Part shown: one piece after another, positions 35,974-45,159 of the stretch
Numbering within the stretch: position 1 is the first letter of the stretch
Layout: the number at the start of each line of letters is the position of its first letter
Source: Flavobacterium gelidicaeli
GTDB lineage: Bacteria; Bacteroidota; Bacteroidia; Flavobacteriales; Flavobacteriaceae
DNA: 64,000 nt
Direction: 5' to 3'
Assembly: GCF_013294005.1 (NCBI RefSeq)
Contig: NZ_JABSNK010000003.1
Coordinates: forward strand, 124,001 to 188,000
Program-made: the position numbers and the translations under genes
Notes under the pieces: generated by a model
The model's database searches: none
Told to the model about the DNA's origin: nothing
The model's input: the letters and a program-made list of their open reading frames with translations, nothing else

Positions 35974-37167
35974 TTAGTATTTTACTTTTATTTTTCGTTT
36001 TCCAATATTTAAAACAATAAAAGCAGCAATAGTAGCTACCGCCATGATTACCACCATAGGTACCATAGAATCTTTCAAGAAAATCCCAACGGCAAAAGAA
36101 GCTAATGCACCTAAGCCTAATTGAATAGCGCCCATTAAAGCAGAGGCACTTCCTGCGTTTTTAGTAAACGGAGCCAGTGTTAAACCTGCCGTGTTGGGAT
36201 TAGAGATTCCTATACAGGCTAGAAATAAAAATAGCATGGCAATGGTTCCGTATAATCCTAAAAGATCGTTTTGAGCTGCAATAAAAAAGGCAACAACAAC
36301 AATTGTTTGTACTAATAAAGCGCCATAAATCATTTGTTCACTAGTAAACCACTTTAGTAAAAGCGAGTTCAATTGGCTAGCCAAAATAAAACTCAAGGAC
36401 ATAAACGCAAAAATCCAACCGTAAGTTTTGGGGTCTACTTTATAAACATCCATAAATAAAATAGGAGAGGCCGCCACGTAAGTAAACAATCCCGAAAAGG
36501 CAATTGCACCTGTAAAGGCATACGTATAAAACTGCGGCTCTTTAAGCACAGTCATAAAATTCAAGATAATTGGTTTTGGTTTTAGCGAAATCGTTTTGTC
36601 TGGAGCATAACTGTCAGGTAAACCAAATTGTGCCGCCAGCATAATCAAAATTCCGATACACATCAAGATAAAAAACACGGTATGCCATCCGTAATAATCC
36701 GTTACATAACCACCTACCGTAGGCGCTAACATTGGCGAAAGCCCAACAACCAGCATTAATAACGAAAATACTTTTGGAATATCACGCACGGGAAATAAAT
36801 CACGTACCATAGAAACTGACGCCACCGTAGCAGCACAACTCCCCACAGCTTGTATAAATCGCAAACCTATAAAAGTGTCAATGTCTTTGACAAAAACACA
36901 ACCTAATGATGCCAAAATGTAAACCAAAAGTCCAATAAACAGTGGTTTTTTTCTACCAAAACGATCTAATAGCGGACCATAAAGCAACTGTCCAGCTGAT
37001 ATTCCAATGAAATAACTAGACAAAGTCATGGCTACTTTAGCCACCGAAGTATTCAAATCTTTAGCAATTCCAGAGAACCCAGGTAAGTACATATCTATTG
37101 AGAACGGTCCTAATGCAGTAAGTGAACCCAGAATTAAGATTAATTTGAAATATTTAGCTTTAGTCAT
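35974..37167 (-). CDS. Bcr/CflA-family drug exporter (MFS)
   Basis: The protein has 397 residues from the Met at 37167 (MTKAKYFKLILILGS); the Met at 37176 would add MHF. Twelve hydrophobic segments are visible. Landmarks are GPFSIDMYLPGFSGIAKDL near the start and LLYGPLLDRFGRKKPLFIGL, the A-motif region of Bcr/CflA drug/H+ antiporters. It exports drugs or small metabolites using the proton gradient. TAACTTTG on the minus strand (37191-37198) is a likely -7 box for it. Confidence 0.93.
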   Translation of the reverse strand: MTKAKYFKLILILGSLTALGPFSIDMYLPGFSGIAKDLNTSVAKVAMTLSSYFIGISAGQLLYGPLLDRFGRKKPLFIGLLVYILASLGCVFVKDIDTFIGLRFIQAVGSCAATVASVSMVRDLFPVRDIPKVFSLLMLVVGLSPMLAPTVGGYVTDYYGWHTVFFILMCIGILIMLAAQFGLPDSYAPDKTISLKPKPIILNFMTVLKEPQFYTYAFTGAIAFSGLFTYVAASPILFMDVYKVDPKTYGWIFAFMSLSFILASQLNSLLLKWFTSEQMIYGALLVQTIVVVAFFIAAQNDLLGLYGTIAMLFLFLACIGISNPNTAGLTLAPFTKNAGSASALMGAIQLGLGALASFAVGIFLKDSMVPMVVIMAVATIAAFIVLNIGKRKIKVKY

Positions 37168-37190
37168 GAAATGCAAAATTTAATTTCGGG

Positions 37191-37198
37191 CAAAGTTA
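37191..37198 (-). promoter_or_regulatory. Promoter -7 box for the Bcr/CflA exporter
   Basis: On the minus strand this reads TAACTTTG, a match to TAnnTTTG, 23 bases before the chosen start. A -33 TTTG at 37224-37227 is 25 bases away, longer than usual. Confidence 0.5.
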
Positions 37199-37270
37199 GA
37201 AAAATAAAACCCTAAAAAAATTCCAAATTTCTTGCTATAAAATCTATATAATTACCGATTTTTTTCTTTA

Positions 37271-37411
37271 GGAGCAATTCTCGCTATGCATTACAAGCTT
37301 TGCGGCTTCAAACCTTTTTTCTAGGTTGTGGCAGGAGCTTCCGCTGGTCGCTCTACCACAACCAGAAAAAAATGGTTCTCCGCTCGCAAAGGCTTTTCAC
37401 TGCTATCAAGG
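37271..37411. repeat. Long imperfect inverted repeat, MITE/REP-like
   Basis: The centre pairs GGTTGTGG (37324-37331) with CCACAACC (37356-37363), extended by TTTTTTCT and AGAAAAAA. Outside, GCTTTGCGG at about 37298 opposes CCGCTCGCAAAG at about 37380. The GC content is well above its surroundings. It belongs to no gene and looks like a small non-coding mobile or REP-type element. Confidence 0.6.
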
Positions 37412-37597
37412 CTAAAAAACTACAAAAATCAACACTATTTATGGTTTTTCATACTATTCACATTGCAAATTACCGCTACTTTATTAGATACATATTATAA
37501 AAATTAATCAGAAGATTCAGTAGAATAGTATATATTTGAAATTAGAAATCAATCGGGTTTGGTAGCAATAAATTAGACCGTATTTGTTTTGTTTTTT

Positions 37598-37702
37598 GAA
37601 CATAGAGTAAATACAATAAAGTGGTTGTATTACGAGGTTGGAGATGCTAATAAATTATTTGAATATGACTTGCCCAATGAAAAACTAATTGAATTTAAAT
37701 AA
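37598..37702 (+). pseudogene. Possible 3' relic of an unidentified gene
   Basis: An open stretch reads EHRVNTIKWLYYEVGDANKL then FEYDLPNEKLIEFK-stop, with coding-like composition but no start codon or body upstream. TATATTTG at 37531-37538 could be its former promoter. It may be the remains of a deleted gene, or chance. I cannot assign a family. Confidence 0.25.
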
Positions 37703-37771
37703 CAAGTAAATTAAATAGAGGTTTAAACGACTATTTAATACCCTACTCTTTATAAAACAGTACAATTGTCA

Positions 37772-37823
37772 GTTCAAGCGGAGTTGATAACTATCTTATT
37801 ATTATGCTGCGCTTAAAATTTAT
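37772..37823. repeat. Degenerate palindrome, AAGCGGAGTTGA type
   Basis: TTCAAGCGGAGTTGA at about 37776 opposes TGCTGCGCTTAAAA at about 37805. It is a decayed relative of the palindromes at 15247 and 30219, just before the desaturase gene. Confidence 0.4.
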
Positions 37824-37861
37824 CATAACTGATAAAAAAATGATTTCAATAAAATAAAAAA

Positions 37862-38644
37862 ATGACACATCAAGAAATATTAAAAAAAGTAGAGTGGCAA
37901 GATTTAAGGAAATTATCTTTGAAAGAAATGCTTATTGAAAATAATCTAACTATTCCTTGGGCATTATCATCATGGATTCTAGCTTATTTTGAATATTATT
38001 GGATTGCACTTCCTTTCTCAGCTTTCTTTTTTTTAACTGGGTTAAGACAAGTGCACAACGGATTTCACAATTCCCTTGGAACAAATAAGTTTTTGACTAG
38101 GCTATCCTTGTATATAAATAGTGTTTTAATGATGGTTTCAATTCATGCAGTTAAATTTAATCATTTGAGACACCATAAATATTGCTTAACAGACGAAGAT
38201 CAAGAAGGGAAATCGGCGCACATGACTTGGTATGGAGCAATACTTTATGGACCTATTCACGTTTTTAAAATTCACCAAATTACATGGAAAATAGGAAGTA
38301 AAAAGTACCGTAAAAACATGTTGATTGAGCTTTTTTCAATTATGATTCTTATAGCAATTGCATTTTATTTCAATATATATTTGCTATACTATCATATGAC
38401 AATAATGATTATAGGGGAATTTTTAATGGCATTTTTTGCTGTTTGGACCGTGCATCATGATACTCACGAAAATCCTAGTTTAGCTCGTACTCAAAGAAGT
38501 AATTGGAAAAATAAAATAACATTTAGTATGTTTTATCATTTAGAACATCATTTATTTCCTGCAATTCCAACTATAAAACTTCCTGAACTGGCCAGAAGGA
38601 TTGATCAAGCAATTCCTGAAATAGAGAAGAAACAAATATTTTAA
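37862..38644 (+). CDS. Membrane fatty acid desaturase/hydroxylase family protein
   Basis: The 260-residue membrane protein has the di-iron histidine boxes of membrane desaturases: HNGFH at 65-69, HLRHH at 101-105 and EHH in YHLEHHLFPAIP (about 225-236). WTVHHDTHENP near 194 adds more His. Four membrane segments are visible. These enzymes use O2 to desaturate or hydroxylate acyl chains or related lipids (the carotenoid hydroxylase clan is similar). The substrate is not clear. It starts a plus-strand group with a cupin and a CHAP protein (gaps 23 and 32 bases), so a shared role is inferred. Confidence 0.85.
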   Translation: MTHQEILKKVEWQDLRKLSLKEMLIENNLTIPWALSSWILAYFEYYWIALPFSAFFFLTGLRQVHNGFHNSLGTNKFLTRLSLYINSVLMMVSIHAVKFNHLRHHKYCLTDEDQEGKSAHMTWYGAILYGPIHVFKIHQITWKIGSKKYRKNMLIELFSIMILIAIAFYFNIYLLYYHMTIMIIGEFLMAFFAVWTVHHDTHENPSLARTQRSNWKNKITFSMFYHLEHHLFPAIPTIKLPELARRIDQAIPEIEKKQIF

Positions 38645-38667
38645 TAACTAACTAAAATGGTCTTTAA

Positions 38668-39207
38668 ATGTTAGGAAGTAACAATAGGTTTTCAAATCCA
38701 GTAATAAAGGATGAAATTGAAATTCTTTTTGAGTCGGATGAAAAGTTGATTTTTAGGACTTTTTTAAAGCCAAATGGAGGGCAATCTGGGGTTCATTATC
38801 ATACAAAAATAACGGAAAAATTTACAATTATTGAAGGAGAATTAAATGTAATTGTGAATAACATTGAAAGTGTACTTAAATCCAATAATGAATTAGTTAT
38901 TAGCGCATTAGATCGTCATCAATTTATAAATAAATCTGGAAAGAATGTGATTTTTGAAGTAGTGATAACACCATCAATCCAAATTAAAAATGGATTACAA
39001 ATAATATACGGCTTAGCTCAAGATGGAAAAATTTATAAAAACGGACTACCTACAAATATATTTTATATGGCTATCGCTATAAAAATGATGGATGCTTATG
39101 TTCCTGATTTGCCACTTTTTATTCAAAAAACAGGAATACTATCTTTGGCATTTATTGGTAAGATTACGGGATTAGAGAAAAAAATAGTCAAGAAGTATTG
39201 TTATTAA
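38668..39207 (+). CDS. Cupin-domain protein
   Basis: The 179-residue protein has a single cupin barrel. HYHTKITEKFTIIEGELNV (about 43-61) carries the first metal motif with His43, His45 and Glu50, and DRHQFINKSGKNVIFEVV holds the second. The last 60 residues include a hydrophobic, possibly membrane-associated segment (IFYMAIAIKMMDAYV). Cupins of this size bind small ligands or act as dioxygenases or isomerases. It sits between the desaturase and the CHAP gene. Confidence 0.85.
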   Translation: MLGSNNRFSNPVIKDEIEILFESDEKLIFRTFLKPNGGQSGVHYHTKITEKFTIIEGELNVIVNNIESVLKSNNELVISALDRHQFINKSGKNVIFEVVITPSIQIKNGLQIIYGLAQDGKIYKNGLPTNIFYMAIAIKMMDAYVPDLPLFIQKTGILSLAFIGKITGLEKKIVKKYCY

Positions 39208-39239
39208 ATAACTGTTGTATAAATTATTAAATAAACAAA

Positions 39240-39848
39240 ATGAAAATTAAATCGTGGAAATACATAGTAATCGGAATCGTTATCGTTATTTTAAGTTTAA
39301 TTAGTGTTTGGTCTTTTAAAAAATTCAACTTTAATAACAATTTTACTATTGGTCAAAAACTAGATAGTATCAATGGCGTAGTTGTTTATTATAACGGTGG
39401 TGTAAATAATGTTACAGGGAGAAATACAACAAGTGACGGTTATAATTTAGGATTAAAATATCAATGTGTTGAGTTTGTAAAAAGATATTATTATGAACAT
39501 TTTAATGATAAAATGCCAGACAGTTATGGACATGCTAAAGACTTTTTTGACCATTCAGTTGCTGACGGAAAGAAAAATGAGAAGCGTAATTTAATACAAT
39601 ATACCAATCCAAGTTTGGCAAATCCGAAAAATGGTGATCTTGTGATTTTTAGCGGTACCGTTTTTAATAAGTACGGACATGTAGCAATAATTTCAAATGT
39701 AACAGAAAATGAAATTGAAATAATACAACAAAATCCAGGCCCTTTTAGTCCATCAAGAGTTAATTATGGTCTTAAATATAAAGATGGAAAATGGCAAATT
39801 GAGAATGAGCGCATTTTAGGTTGGTTAAGAAAAGAAAAAGCAGAATAG
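39240..39848 (+). CDS. Membrane-anchored CHAP-domain protein (peptidoglycan amidase/endopeptidase-like)
   Basis: The 202-residue protein has an N-terminal anchor (about 8-27) and then a CHAP (NlpC/P60-related) domain. Catalytic Cys76 lies in YQCVEFVKRYY and the His near 142 in YGHVAIIS. NPKNGDLVIFSG is the usual mid-domain segment. Such proteins cleave peptide or amide bonds in cell wall or in small conjugates. It is the third gene of the desaturase-cupin-CHAP group. Its substrate is unknown. Confidence 0.85.
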   Translation: MKIKSWKYIVIGIVIVILSLISVWSFKKFNFNNNFTIGQKLDSINGVVVYYNGGVNNVTGRNTTSDGYNLGLKYQCVEFVKRYYYEHFNDKMPDSYGHAKDFFDHSVADGKKNEKRNLIQYTNPSLANPKNGDLVIFSGTVFNKYGHVAIISNVTENEIEIIQQNPGPFSPSRVNYGLKYKDGKWQIENERILGWLRKEKAE

Positions 39849-39926
39849 TAAGGCATCATATTGTTTTACAATACAAAATACGTTGATTTTATAAAGGTTA
39901 AAATGATGTCAACAATTCTAATTAAC

Positions 39927-40691
39927 CTAAATAACCATCATTTTTATTACTAATACTAAAATCGTACTAATGATATTGTCCTTTTCAGTTAGTTTATCAA
40001 ATACATCTTTACTAAACATATAGAGTTTAGAGGGTTTTTTAGAAATTCCTACTTTACGCTTGTCTTCTAAAGGTACAATATAGGGTTTACTGATTGCTTT
40101 TTTTCTAAAGTTCCTGTTGTCGAGTTCAATATTTAATAAGATTTCAAATGCTGATTGTAACTCATTCAAAGTGAATTTGGTTGGAACCAAATCAAACATA
40201 ATGGGCTCAGTCATAATTTTGGTTTTCAGATCATCGTAAGCATCGTTGATGATGTTTTGATGATCGAATCCTATTTCGGGTAACGTATTTATGGCAAACC
40301 ATTTAAAATCGCTATTCTTTTCAAGAATAATATTTTCTAATGGTAGCGTTAAATAATAAATTACAGTAAGATTGCGGGTTTCACCACCTTTACTTCTAAT
40401 CCATAGTAAATCCTTGTCAGTTTGAACTCTTTTGTGGCTTCCGTATGTTCTAAATTGTTTCTTGTTACCAAATTGTTCACTAGTAATGGTTTTTAAAATA
40501 TTATCAGCAGATTGTGCTAAATTATTGCTTTTAAAAACATTTTGTCCCGGCAAGATCCAATCGTCTATTACAGGGTAGTTATCATCGAATAAGTTTAGGG
40601 TTCTTTTTTTTAATAAAACACTGAGGTTATCTGTGTCTAAACCAAATATAACACATTCCACAGATAAGTTATTTATTTTTCTAAAGTCCAT
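39927..40691 (-). CDS. NUDIX-fold transcriptional regulator (NrtR/AraR-like), likely for polyol use
   Basis: The 254-residue protein has a Nudix N-terminal domain (about 5-150) and a C-terminal winged-helix region (about 155-240, with FTLNELQSAFEILL). The Nudix box is degenerate: GQNVFKSNNLAQSADNILK lacks the REUxEE acidic residues, so hydrolysis is unlikely and a sugar or nucleotide sensor role is expected. Bacteroidota NUDIX regulators of this type are known to control sugar operons such as that for arabinose. It is divergent from a mannitol-dehydrogenase gene and faces the polyol operon, so control of that locus is the best inference. Confidence 0.85.
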   Translation of the reverse strand: MDFRKINNLSVECVIFGLDTDNLSVLLKKRTLNLFDDNYPVIDDWILPGQNVFKSNNLAQSADNILKTITSEQFGNKKQFRTYGSHKRVQTDKDLLWIRSKGGETRNLTVIYYLTLPLENIILEKNSDFKWFAINTLPEIGFDHQNIINDAYDDLKTKIMTEPIMFDLVPTKFTLNELQSAFEILLNIELDNRNFRKKAISKPYIVPLEDKRKVGISKKPSKLYMFSKDVFDKLTEKDNIISTILVLVIKMMVI

Positions 40692-40729
40692 AATTCAAAG
40701 TTGCATTAGCAATAAAATAGTACACCTTA

Positions 40730-40737
40730 CAAATATA
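40730..40737 (-). promoter_or_regulatory. Promoter -7 box for the NUDIX regulator
   Basis: The minus strand reads TATATTTG, a perfect TAnnTTTG match, 38 bases before the start codon. No TTG at standard spacing. The rest of the 347-base divergent region (40692-41038) is AT-rich without a clear operator or plus-strand box. Confidence 0.5.
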
Positions 40738-41038
40738 ATTATTTTAAGCTTTTGACTGTTATTCTAACGGTTTTGTTTTAGAAGATTGTACTCGAGTTTT
40801 TCTATTATTATTTGTTTTGAAAATTGATTTAAGAAACTGTAAAAACAAAGCAGAACATTTTTCTCATTAAGACCTAGTTACTATTGTACAAATACATTTT
40901 CTGAATTCAATTTATTATTTATTGTATTCTAATTACTGACTCAATTCCTTATTTAAAACCATTATATTTCAATTATAATTGTGTATTTTTAAACATTTAA
41001 AAAAGCAATCAAAATTAAATTTCTAGTTACGCAATAAT

Positions 41039-42523
41039 ATGGCAAAATTCTTTTATCTCAATGCAGAAAATTTAAGTTCATTGCCTGCTAATGTTGCCGT
41101 TCCCTCTTATAATCGTGATTTAATTAAAACGAGCATTTTACATATAGGAGTGAGCAATTTTCATCGTTCGCATCAAGCGTATTACATCCATGAATTAATC
41201 GATAAATACAAAGAGCTTAATCATGGAATTTGTGGTGTCGATTTATTAGATTCCGACAGAAAAATTTATAATATTCTAAAAGACCAAGACGGTCTTTATA
41301 CTTTATACACTAAGGAGTCTAATGGTGCGCATAAAGCGAAAGTTATAGGTTCAGTTGTAGAATATTTTTATGGTCCTGAAAATCCATTAGCAGTTATCGA
41401 AAAAATGGCTAGCCCTGAAATTAAAATAATATCGCTTACTATTGCTGAGGACGGTTACTTATTAAATGAAATTACTGGTGCTTTTGATATTAATCACCCT
41501 GCTGTGAGTGATGATGTTAAAAATCCTTTTAATCCAAAAACTGTTTTTGGCTATCTAACTCAATCTTTTAAATTACGAAAAGCGCGAAACCTACCCGGTT
41601 GTACTCTTCTTTCCTGCGACAATATAAAGTCTAACGGCGATACAATGAAACAGTCTTTGTTTGATTACGTGAGTAAAACAGCACCAGAACTCTTAGATTG
41701 GATTACTAAAAACACTAGTTTTCCCAATACGATGGTTGACCGAATCACACCTATCACAAATTCGAACGACATTAGTATGCTCAAAGATGATTTTGCTATT
41801 AGCGATCAATGGCCAGTGGTTTGCGAGCCTTTTTCACAATGGGTTATTGAAGATAAATTTGTTCACGCAAGACCCAATTTAGAGAAGGTAGGAGTGCAGT
41901 TTACTAAAGATATAGGTCCCTACGAAAACTTAAAATTAAGGTTACTTAATGCCAGTCACTCTATTTTAGGAATTTTAGGAACTTTACATGGTTATAAAAC
42001 GGTTTATGAAGCGGCTAGCGACAACGATTTTATGTTTTTTCTAAAATCTTTTCTTGATGATGAAGTTACGCCAACTCTAACTGATTCAAATAATGAACGC
42101 ATTACTGAATATAAAAATAGTCTAGTTTCTCGATTTTTGAATCCGCATATTAATGACCAATTGTTTCGTATTTGCCAGGAAAGTTCTGCTAAGATTCCGT
42201 TGTTTATATTGCCTACCGTTAAACACCAATTACTAAACGATCAAAATATTAAAAGAGCAGCCTTTGTTATTGCAGCATGGGCGAAGTATAATGATGGCGT
42301 TGATGATAACGAAAACAGCTATAATATCTTAGATACCATGAGTGGAACATTGATTAGAACAGCAGCACTTTCGATACAAAACCCAATAAAATTTATTGAA
42401 ATTAAAGCTATTTTTGGAGATTTGAGTCAAAATGAAACCTTTGCTTCTTCATATATAGAGGCACTTATGCAATTGCGTGCAAACGATGTGAAAAGTTGTA
42501 TAAAAAAAATGATTTTGAACTAG
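41039..42523 (+). CDS. Mannitol-dehydrogenase-family polyol dehydrogenase, divergent paralogue
   Basis: The 494-residue protein belongs to the long-chain mannitol dehydrogenase/UxaB family, which oxidises mannitol or related polyols to ketoses with NAD. The catalytic set KLRLLNASHS (Lys, Asn, His) near 297-306 is present. Compared with the paralogue at 43666, the nucleotide motif reads HIGVSNFHRSHQ in place of HVGVGGFHRAHQ, and TIAEDGY replaces TITEGGY. Cofactor or substrate preference may therefore differ. It is divergent from the NUDIX regulator and convergent with the kinase gene. Confidence 0.9.
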   Translation: MAKFFYLNAENLSSLPANVAVPSYNRDLIKTSILHIGVSNFHRSHQAYYIHELIDKYKELNHGICGVDLLDSDRKIYNILKDQDGLYTLYTKESNGAHKAKVIGSVVEYFYGPENPLAVIEKMASPEIKIISLTIAEDGYLLNEITGAFDINHPAVSDDVKNPFNPKTVFGYLTQSFKLRKARNLPGCTLLSCDNIKSNGDTMKQSLFDYVSKTAPELLDWITKNTSFPNTMVDRITPITNSNDISMLKDDFAISDQWPVVCEPFSQWVIEDKFVHARPNLEKVGVQFTKDIGPYENLKLRLLNASHSILGILGTLHGYKTVYEAASDNDFMFFLKSFLDDEVTPTLTDSNNERITEYKNSLVSRFLNPHINDQLFRICQESSAKIPLFILPTVKHQLLNDQNIKRAAFVIAAWAKYNDGVDDNENSYNILDTMSGTLIRTAALSIQNPIKFIEIKAIFGDLSQNETFASSYIEALMQLRANDVKSCIKKMILN

Positions 42524-42545
42524 TAATGGATTTAAAATTTTGGAT

Positions 42546-42579
42546 AAAAAAAAACTTCATAAAATGAATTATGAAGTTT
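42546..42579 (-). terminator. Probable terminator of the polyol operon (minus strand)
   Basis: AAACTTCATAA (42552-42562) pairs with TTATGAAGTTT (42569-42579). On the minus strand it is followed by a T run (42546-42554). It is about 200 bases beyond the kinase stop. Confidence 0.6.
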
Positions 42580-42781
42580 AATCAACAATTATTACAAACA
42601 AACATAAATAAACAATTGCTATTTTTAATAGAATTAATAATTAGCTGCGTAATTAATTTGTGAAATTATTTAGTTCAAGTTTTTTAATTTAATTAGAAGC
42701 TAAAAAAAATAAGATCAGCATTCTTAATTAGATTTTAAGCATATTGTTCTAGGGATAATTTTTATAGTTTAAAAGAGATGT

Positions 42782-43660
42782 TTACCCTATCAAATTAAGA
42801 ATTTCTTTTTCCTCTATTTTTGGATTAGCACCTTCGCGGCTTGCTACTAATGCACCTATTGCACAAGCATGATCTATAGCTTCTTGGGGGTTGCTATTTT
42901 TCATTAATTTACTAATAATTGTAGCCAAGAATGAATCTCCAGCGCCTACCGTATCTACTACTTCAACATGGTATCCTGAGTTGTAATAAAAAGTATTATC
43001 TATATATAATACAGCACCTTGACTCCCTCTAGTTACACAAATACATTTAGCATTAGTTTTCTCAGCAATAAACAAAATGGTATGATCAAAAGACTGATTT
43101 GTAGAACCCAGTAATCCGGCAACTTCGTAGATTTCGTCATCATTAAACTTGATGAAATCTGCTTGTGTCATCAAGTATTCTAAGACTACAGCAGTGTAAT
43201 AAGGCTGGCGTAAATTGACGTCAAAAATTTTATATTTAGCTACTTTTAATAGTTCGTACAAAGTCTCTTTTGAGGTTATATTTCGTGAAGCCAAACTACC
43301 GTAAATAAAAACATCCGAAGCTTTAACTAAGTCTAAAGCCGTTTGTGTAAGTTCAATATAATCCCAAGCTCTAGGTTGCATGATATCATAAGTAGCCGAA
43401 CCTTTTTCGTCTAAAGTCACTTTTACTTTTCCGGTTTTATATTTGGTGTCAATCTGAATTGCTTTAGTATCAACGTTGCTCTTATTCAAAAAATCAATTA
43501 GTTCCTTTCCTTTTTTTCCTTTTCCTACGCGGCTAATTAAAGCGACTTCATTATTCATAGACGCTAATCTAACCGCAACATTAAGAGGTGCTCCCCCAAT
43601 TTTTTTATGAGTAGGAAATACATCCCATAATATTTCTCCAAAACAAGTCGCTTTTATCAT
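42782..43660 (-). CDS. PfkB-family carbohydrate kinase, probable fructokinase
   Basis: The 292-residue kinase has the PfkB signatures GGAPLNVAVRLASM near 20 and DTVGAGDSF near 236-244, with the catalytic Asp. The N-terminal GEILWDVFPTHKKIGGAP is typical of fructokinases. It should phosphorylate the ketose made by the adjacent mannitol dehydrogenase (fructose to fructose 6-phosphate is the simplest case). It is the last gene of the operon, five bases after the dehydrogenase. Confidence 0.88.
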   Translation of the reverse strand: MIKATCFGEILWDVFPTHKKIGGAPLNVAVRLASMNNEVALISRVGKGKKGKELIDFLNKSNVDTKAIQIDTKYKTGKVKVTLDEKGSATYDIMQPRAWDYIELTQTALDLVKASDVFIYGSLASRNITSKETLYELLKVAKYKIFDVNLRQPYYTAVVLEYLMTQADFIKFNDDEIYEVAGLLGSTNQSFDHTILFIAEKTNAKCICVTRGSQGAVLYIDNTFYYNSGYHVEVVDTVGAGDSFLATIISKLMKNSNPQEAIDHACAIGALVASREGANPKIEEKEILNLIG

Positions 43661-43665
43661 CTTTT

Positions 43666-45156
43666 TTATTTTAAAAGTTTACTGTTCAATGCTATTAGAC
43701 ATTTTTCTATACCAAAAATAGTAATATCTTGATAAGCTTTAGAATAAGCTTCAGAAAAAACCGCTGATTGGCTTAATTTTCCAAAAACTTCTTCATTTTC
43801 AATGAAAATTTTAGGATTGTCTGTAGCTAGTATTGCTTTCGCGAAAAGCGTATCCGACAAAGCGTCTTTGATATTTATTTTTTCGTTTTTTTCATTCACA
43901 CCTAAGCAATAAATTGCCCATGCAGCAATTATAAAAGCAGCATTAGTAATGGTTCCGTTTAATTTTAGTTGTGCTTGAACGGTTGGTAAAATGAATTTAG
44001 GAATCTTAGCAGAAGTTTCAGAACAAATGCGATCAACTTGATCTTTAATATAAATATTACTAAAACGAGCTATTAAAGTTTTTTTGTATTTAGGTAAATC
44101 AACACCTTCAAGGTCGTGTAGGGTAGGAGTAACTTCATTATCTAAATAATTAGCTAAAAAAGTGCCAATTTCAGGGTGGCTAATTGCTTCATCAATGGTA
44201 TTGTAACCCAGTAAACTTCCTAGAATCCCAATAACTGAATGACCAGCATTTAATAAACCCAATTTCATTTTTTCAAAAGGCTCAACATCAGTGACAAACT
44301 GTACGCCAACTGACTCTAAATTAGGTCTACCAGCAATAAATTTATCCTCTACAACCCATTGCTGAAAAGATTCGCAAACCACAGGCCATTGATCTTCAAT
44401 TCCTGAAACATTTTCAAGTTCAGCTATGTCACTTGCTACAGTAGCTGGTGTGATGCGGTCTACCATACTATTAGGGAATGAAACATTAGCTTCAATCCAT
44501 GGCAATAAATCTGGCTCAACAAACCTTACGTATGCCGAAAGCATTTTTTTAGCAACAGCTCCATTACCTTCAATATTATCGCAAGAAAGTAGTGTCACTG
44601 CGCCACTATTATTTTCTTTACGGAGTTTTAATGCTTGGGTTAAGTACCCAAAAATAGTTTTTGGAGTAGTAGCATTTTTACTATCGTGAATAATTTGTGG
44701 ATTCTCTAAATTAAATTCGCCCGTAGCTTCATTCAGGTTATAGCCTCCTTCTGTTATTGTCAATGTAATAATTTTCACATCAGGATTTGCCATTTTTTGA
44801 ATTACTGCTTTTGGGCTATCTGGAGCAAATAAATACTCTGTAATAGACCCAATAACGCGCTTTGTTAAAGTTCCGTCAAGTTCTTTTACGACTAAAGTAT
44901 ATAAACCATCTTGGGCTTTTAATGTGTCGTAAATTTTTTGATCAAAAGATAATAAAGCCACGCCACAAATCCCCCAATTAGCATTTGCTTTGTCGTGTAA
45001 TAATTGGTCTAAGTACATGGCTTGGTGCGCTCTATGAAAGCCTCCAACACCTACGTGTACGATACCTGTTTTGATATTTTCTCGGTTATAATTGGGTACA
45101 GCAACCCTATCAGCAAGTTCTTTCAAACTGCTGTTGCTTAATGTAATATGTTTCAT
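43666..45156 (-). CDS. Mannitol dehydrogenase family protein (mannitol 2-dehydrogenase-like)
   Basis: The 496-residue NAD-dependent polyol dehydrogenase has the nucleotide motif HVGVGGFHRAHQ near 35, TLTITEGGYNLNE, DNIEGNG, and the catalytic segment KLGLLNAGHS near 298 with Lys, Asn and His. It should oxidise mannitol or a similar polyol to the ketose. It lies between the ABC permease (three bases upstream) and the kinase (five bases downstream), tight spacing that indicates one transcript. Confidence 0.92.
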   Translation of the reverse strand: MKHITLSNSSLKELADRVAVPNYNRENIKTGIVHVGVGGFHRAHQAMYLDQLLHDKANANWGICGVALLSFDQKIYDTLKAQDGLYTLVVKELDGTLTKRVIGSITEYLFAPDSPKAVIQKMANPDVKIITLTITEGGYNLNEATGEFNLENPQIIHDSKNATTPKTIFGYLTQALKLRKENNSGAVTLLSCDNIEGNGAVAKKMLSAYVRFVEPDLLPWIEANVSFPNSMVDRITPATVASDIAELENVSGIEDQWPVVCESFQQWVVEDKFIAGRPNLESVGVQFVTDVEPFEKMKLGLLNAGHSVIGILGSLLGYNTIDEAISHPEIGTFLANYLDNEVTPTLHDLEGVDLPKYKKTLIARFSNIYIKDQVDRICSETSAKIPKFILPTVQAQLKLNGTITNAAFIIAAWAIYCLGVNEKNEKINIKDALSDTLFAKAILATDNPKIFIENEEVFGKLSQSAVFSEAYSKAYQDITIFGIEKCLIALNSKLLK

Positions 45157-45159
45157 GAT

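Noticed and set aside
37300..37500. 66-residue plus-strand protein
   Set aside because: It is translated from the long inverted repeat and adjacent AT-rich DNA; composition is not protein-like.
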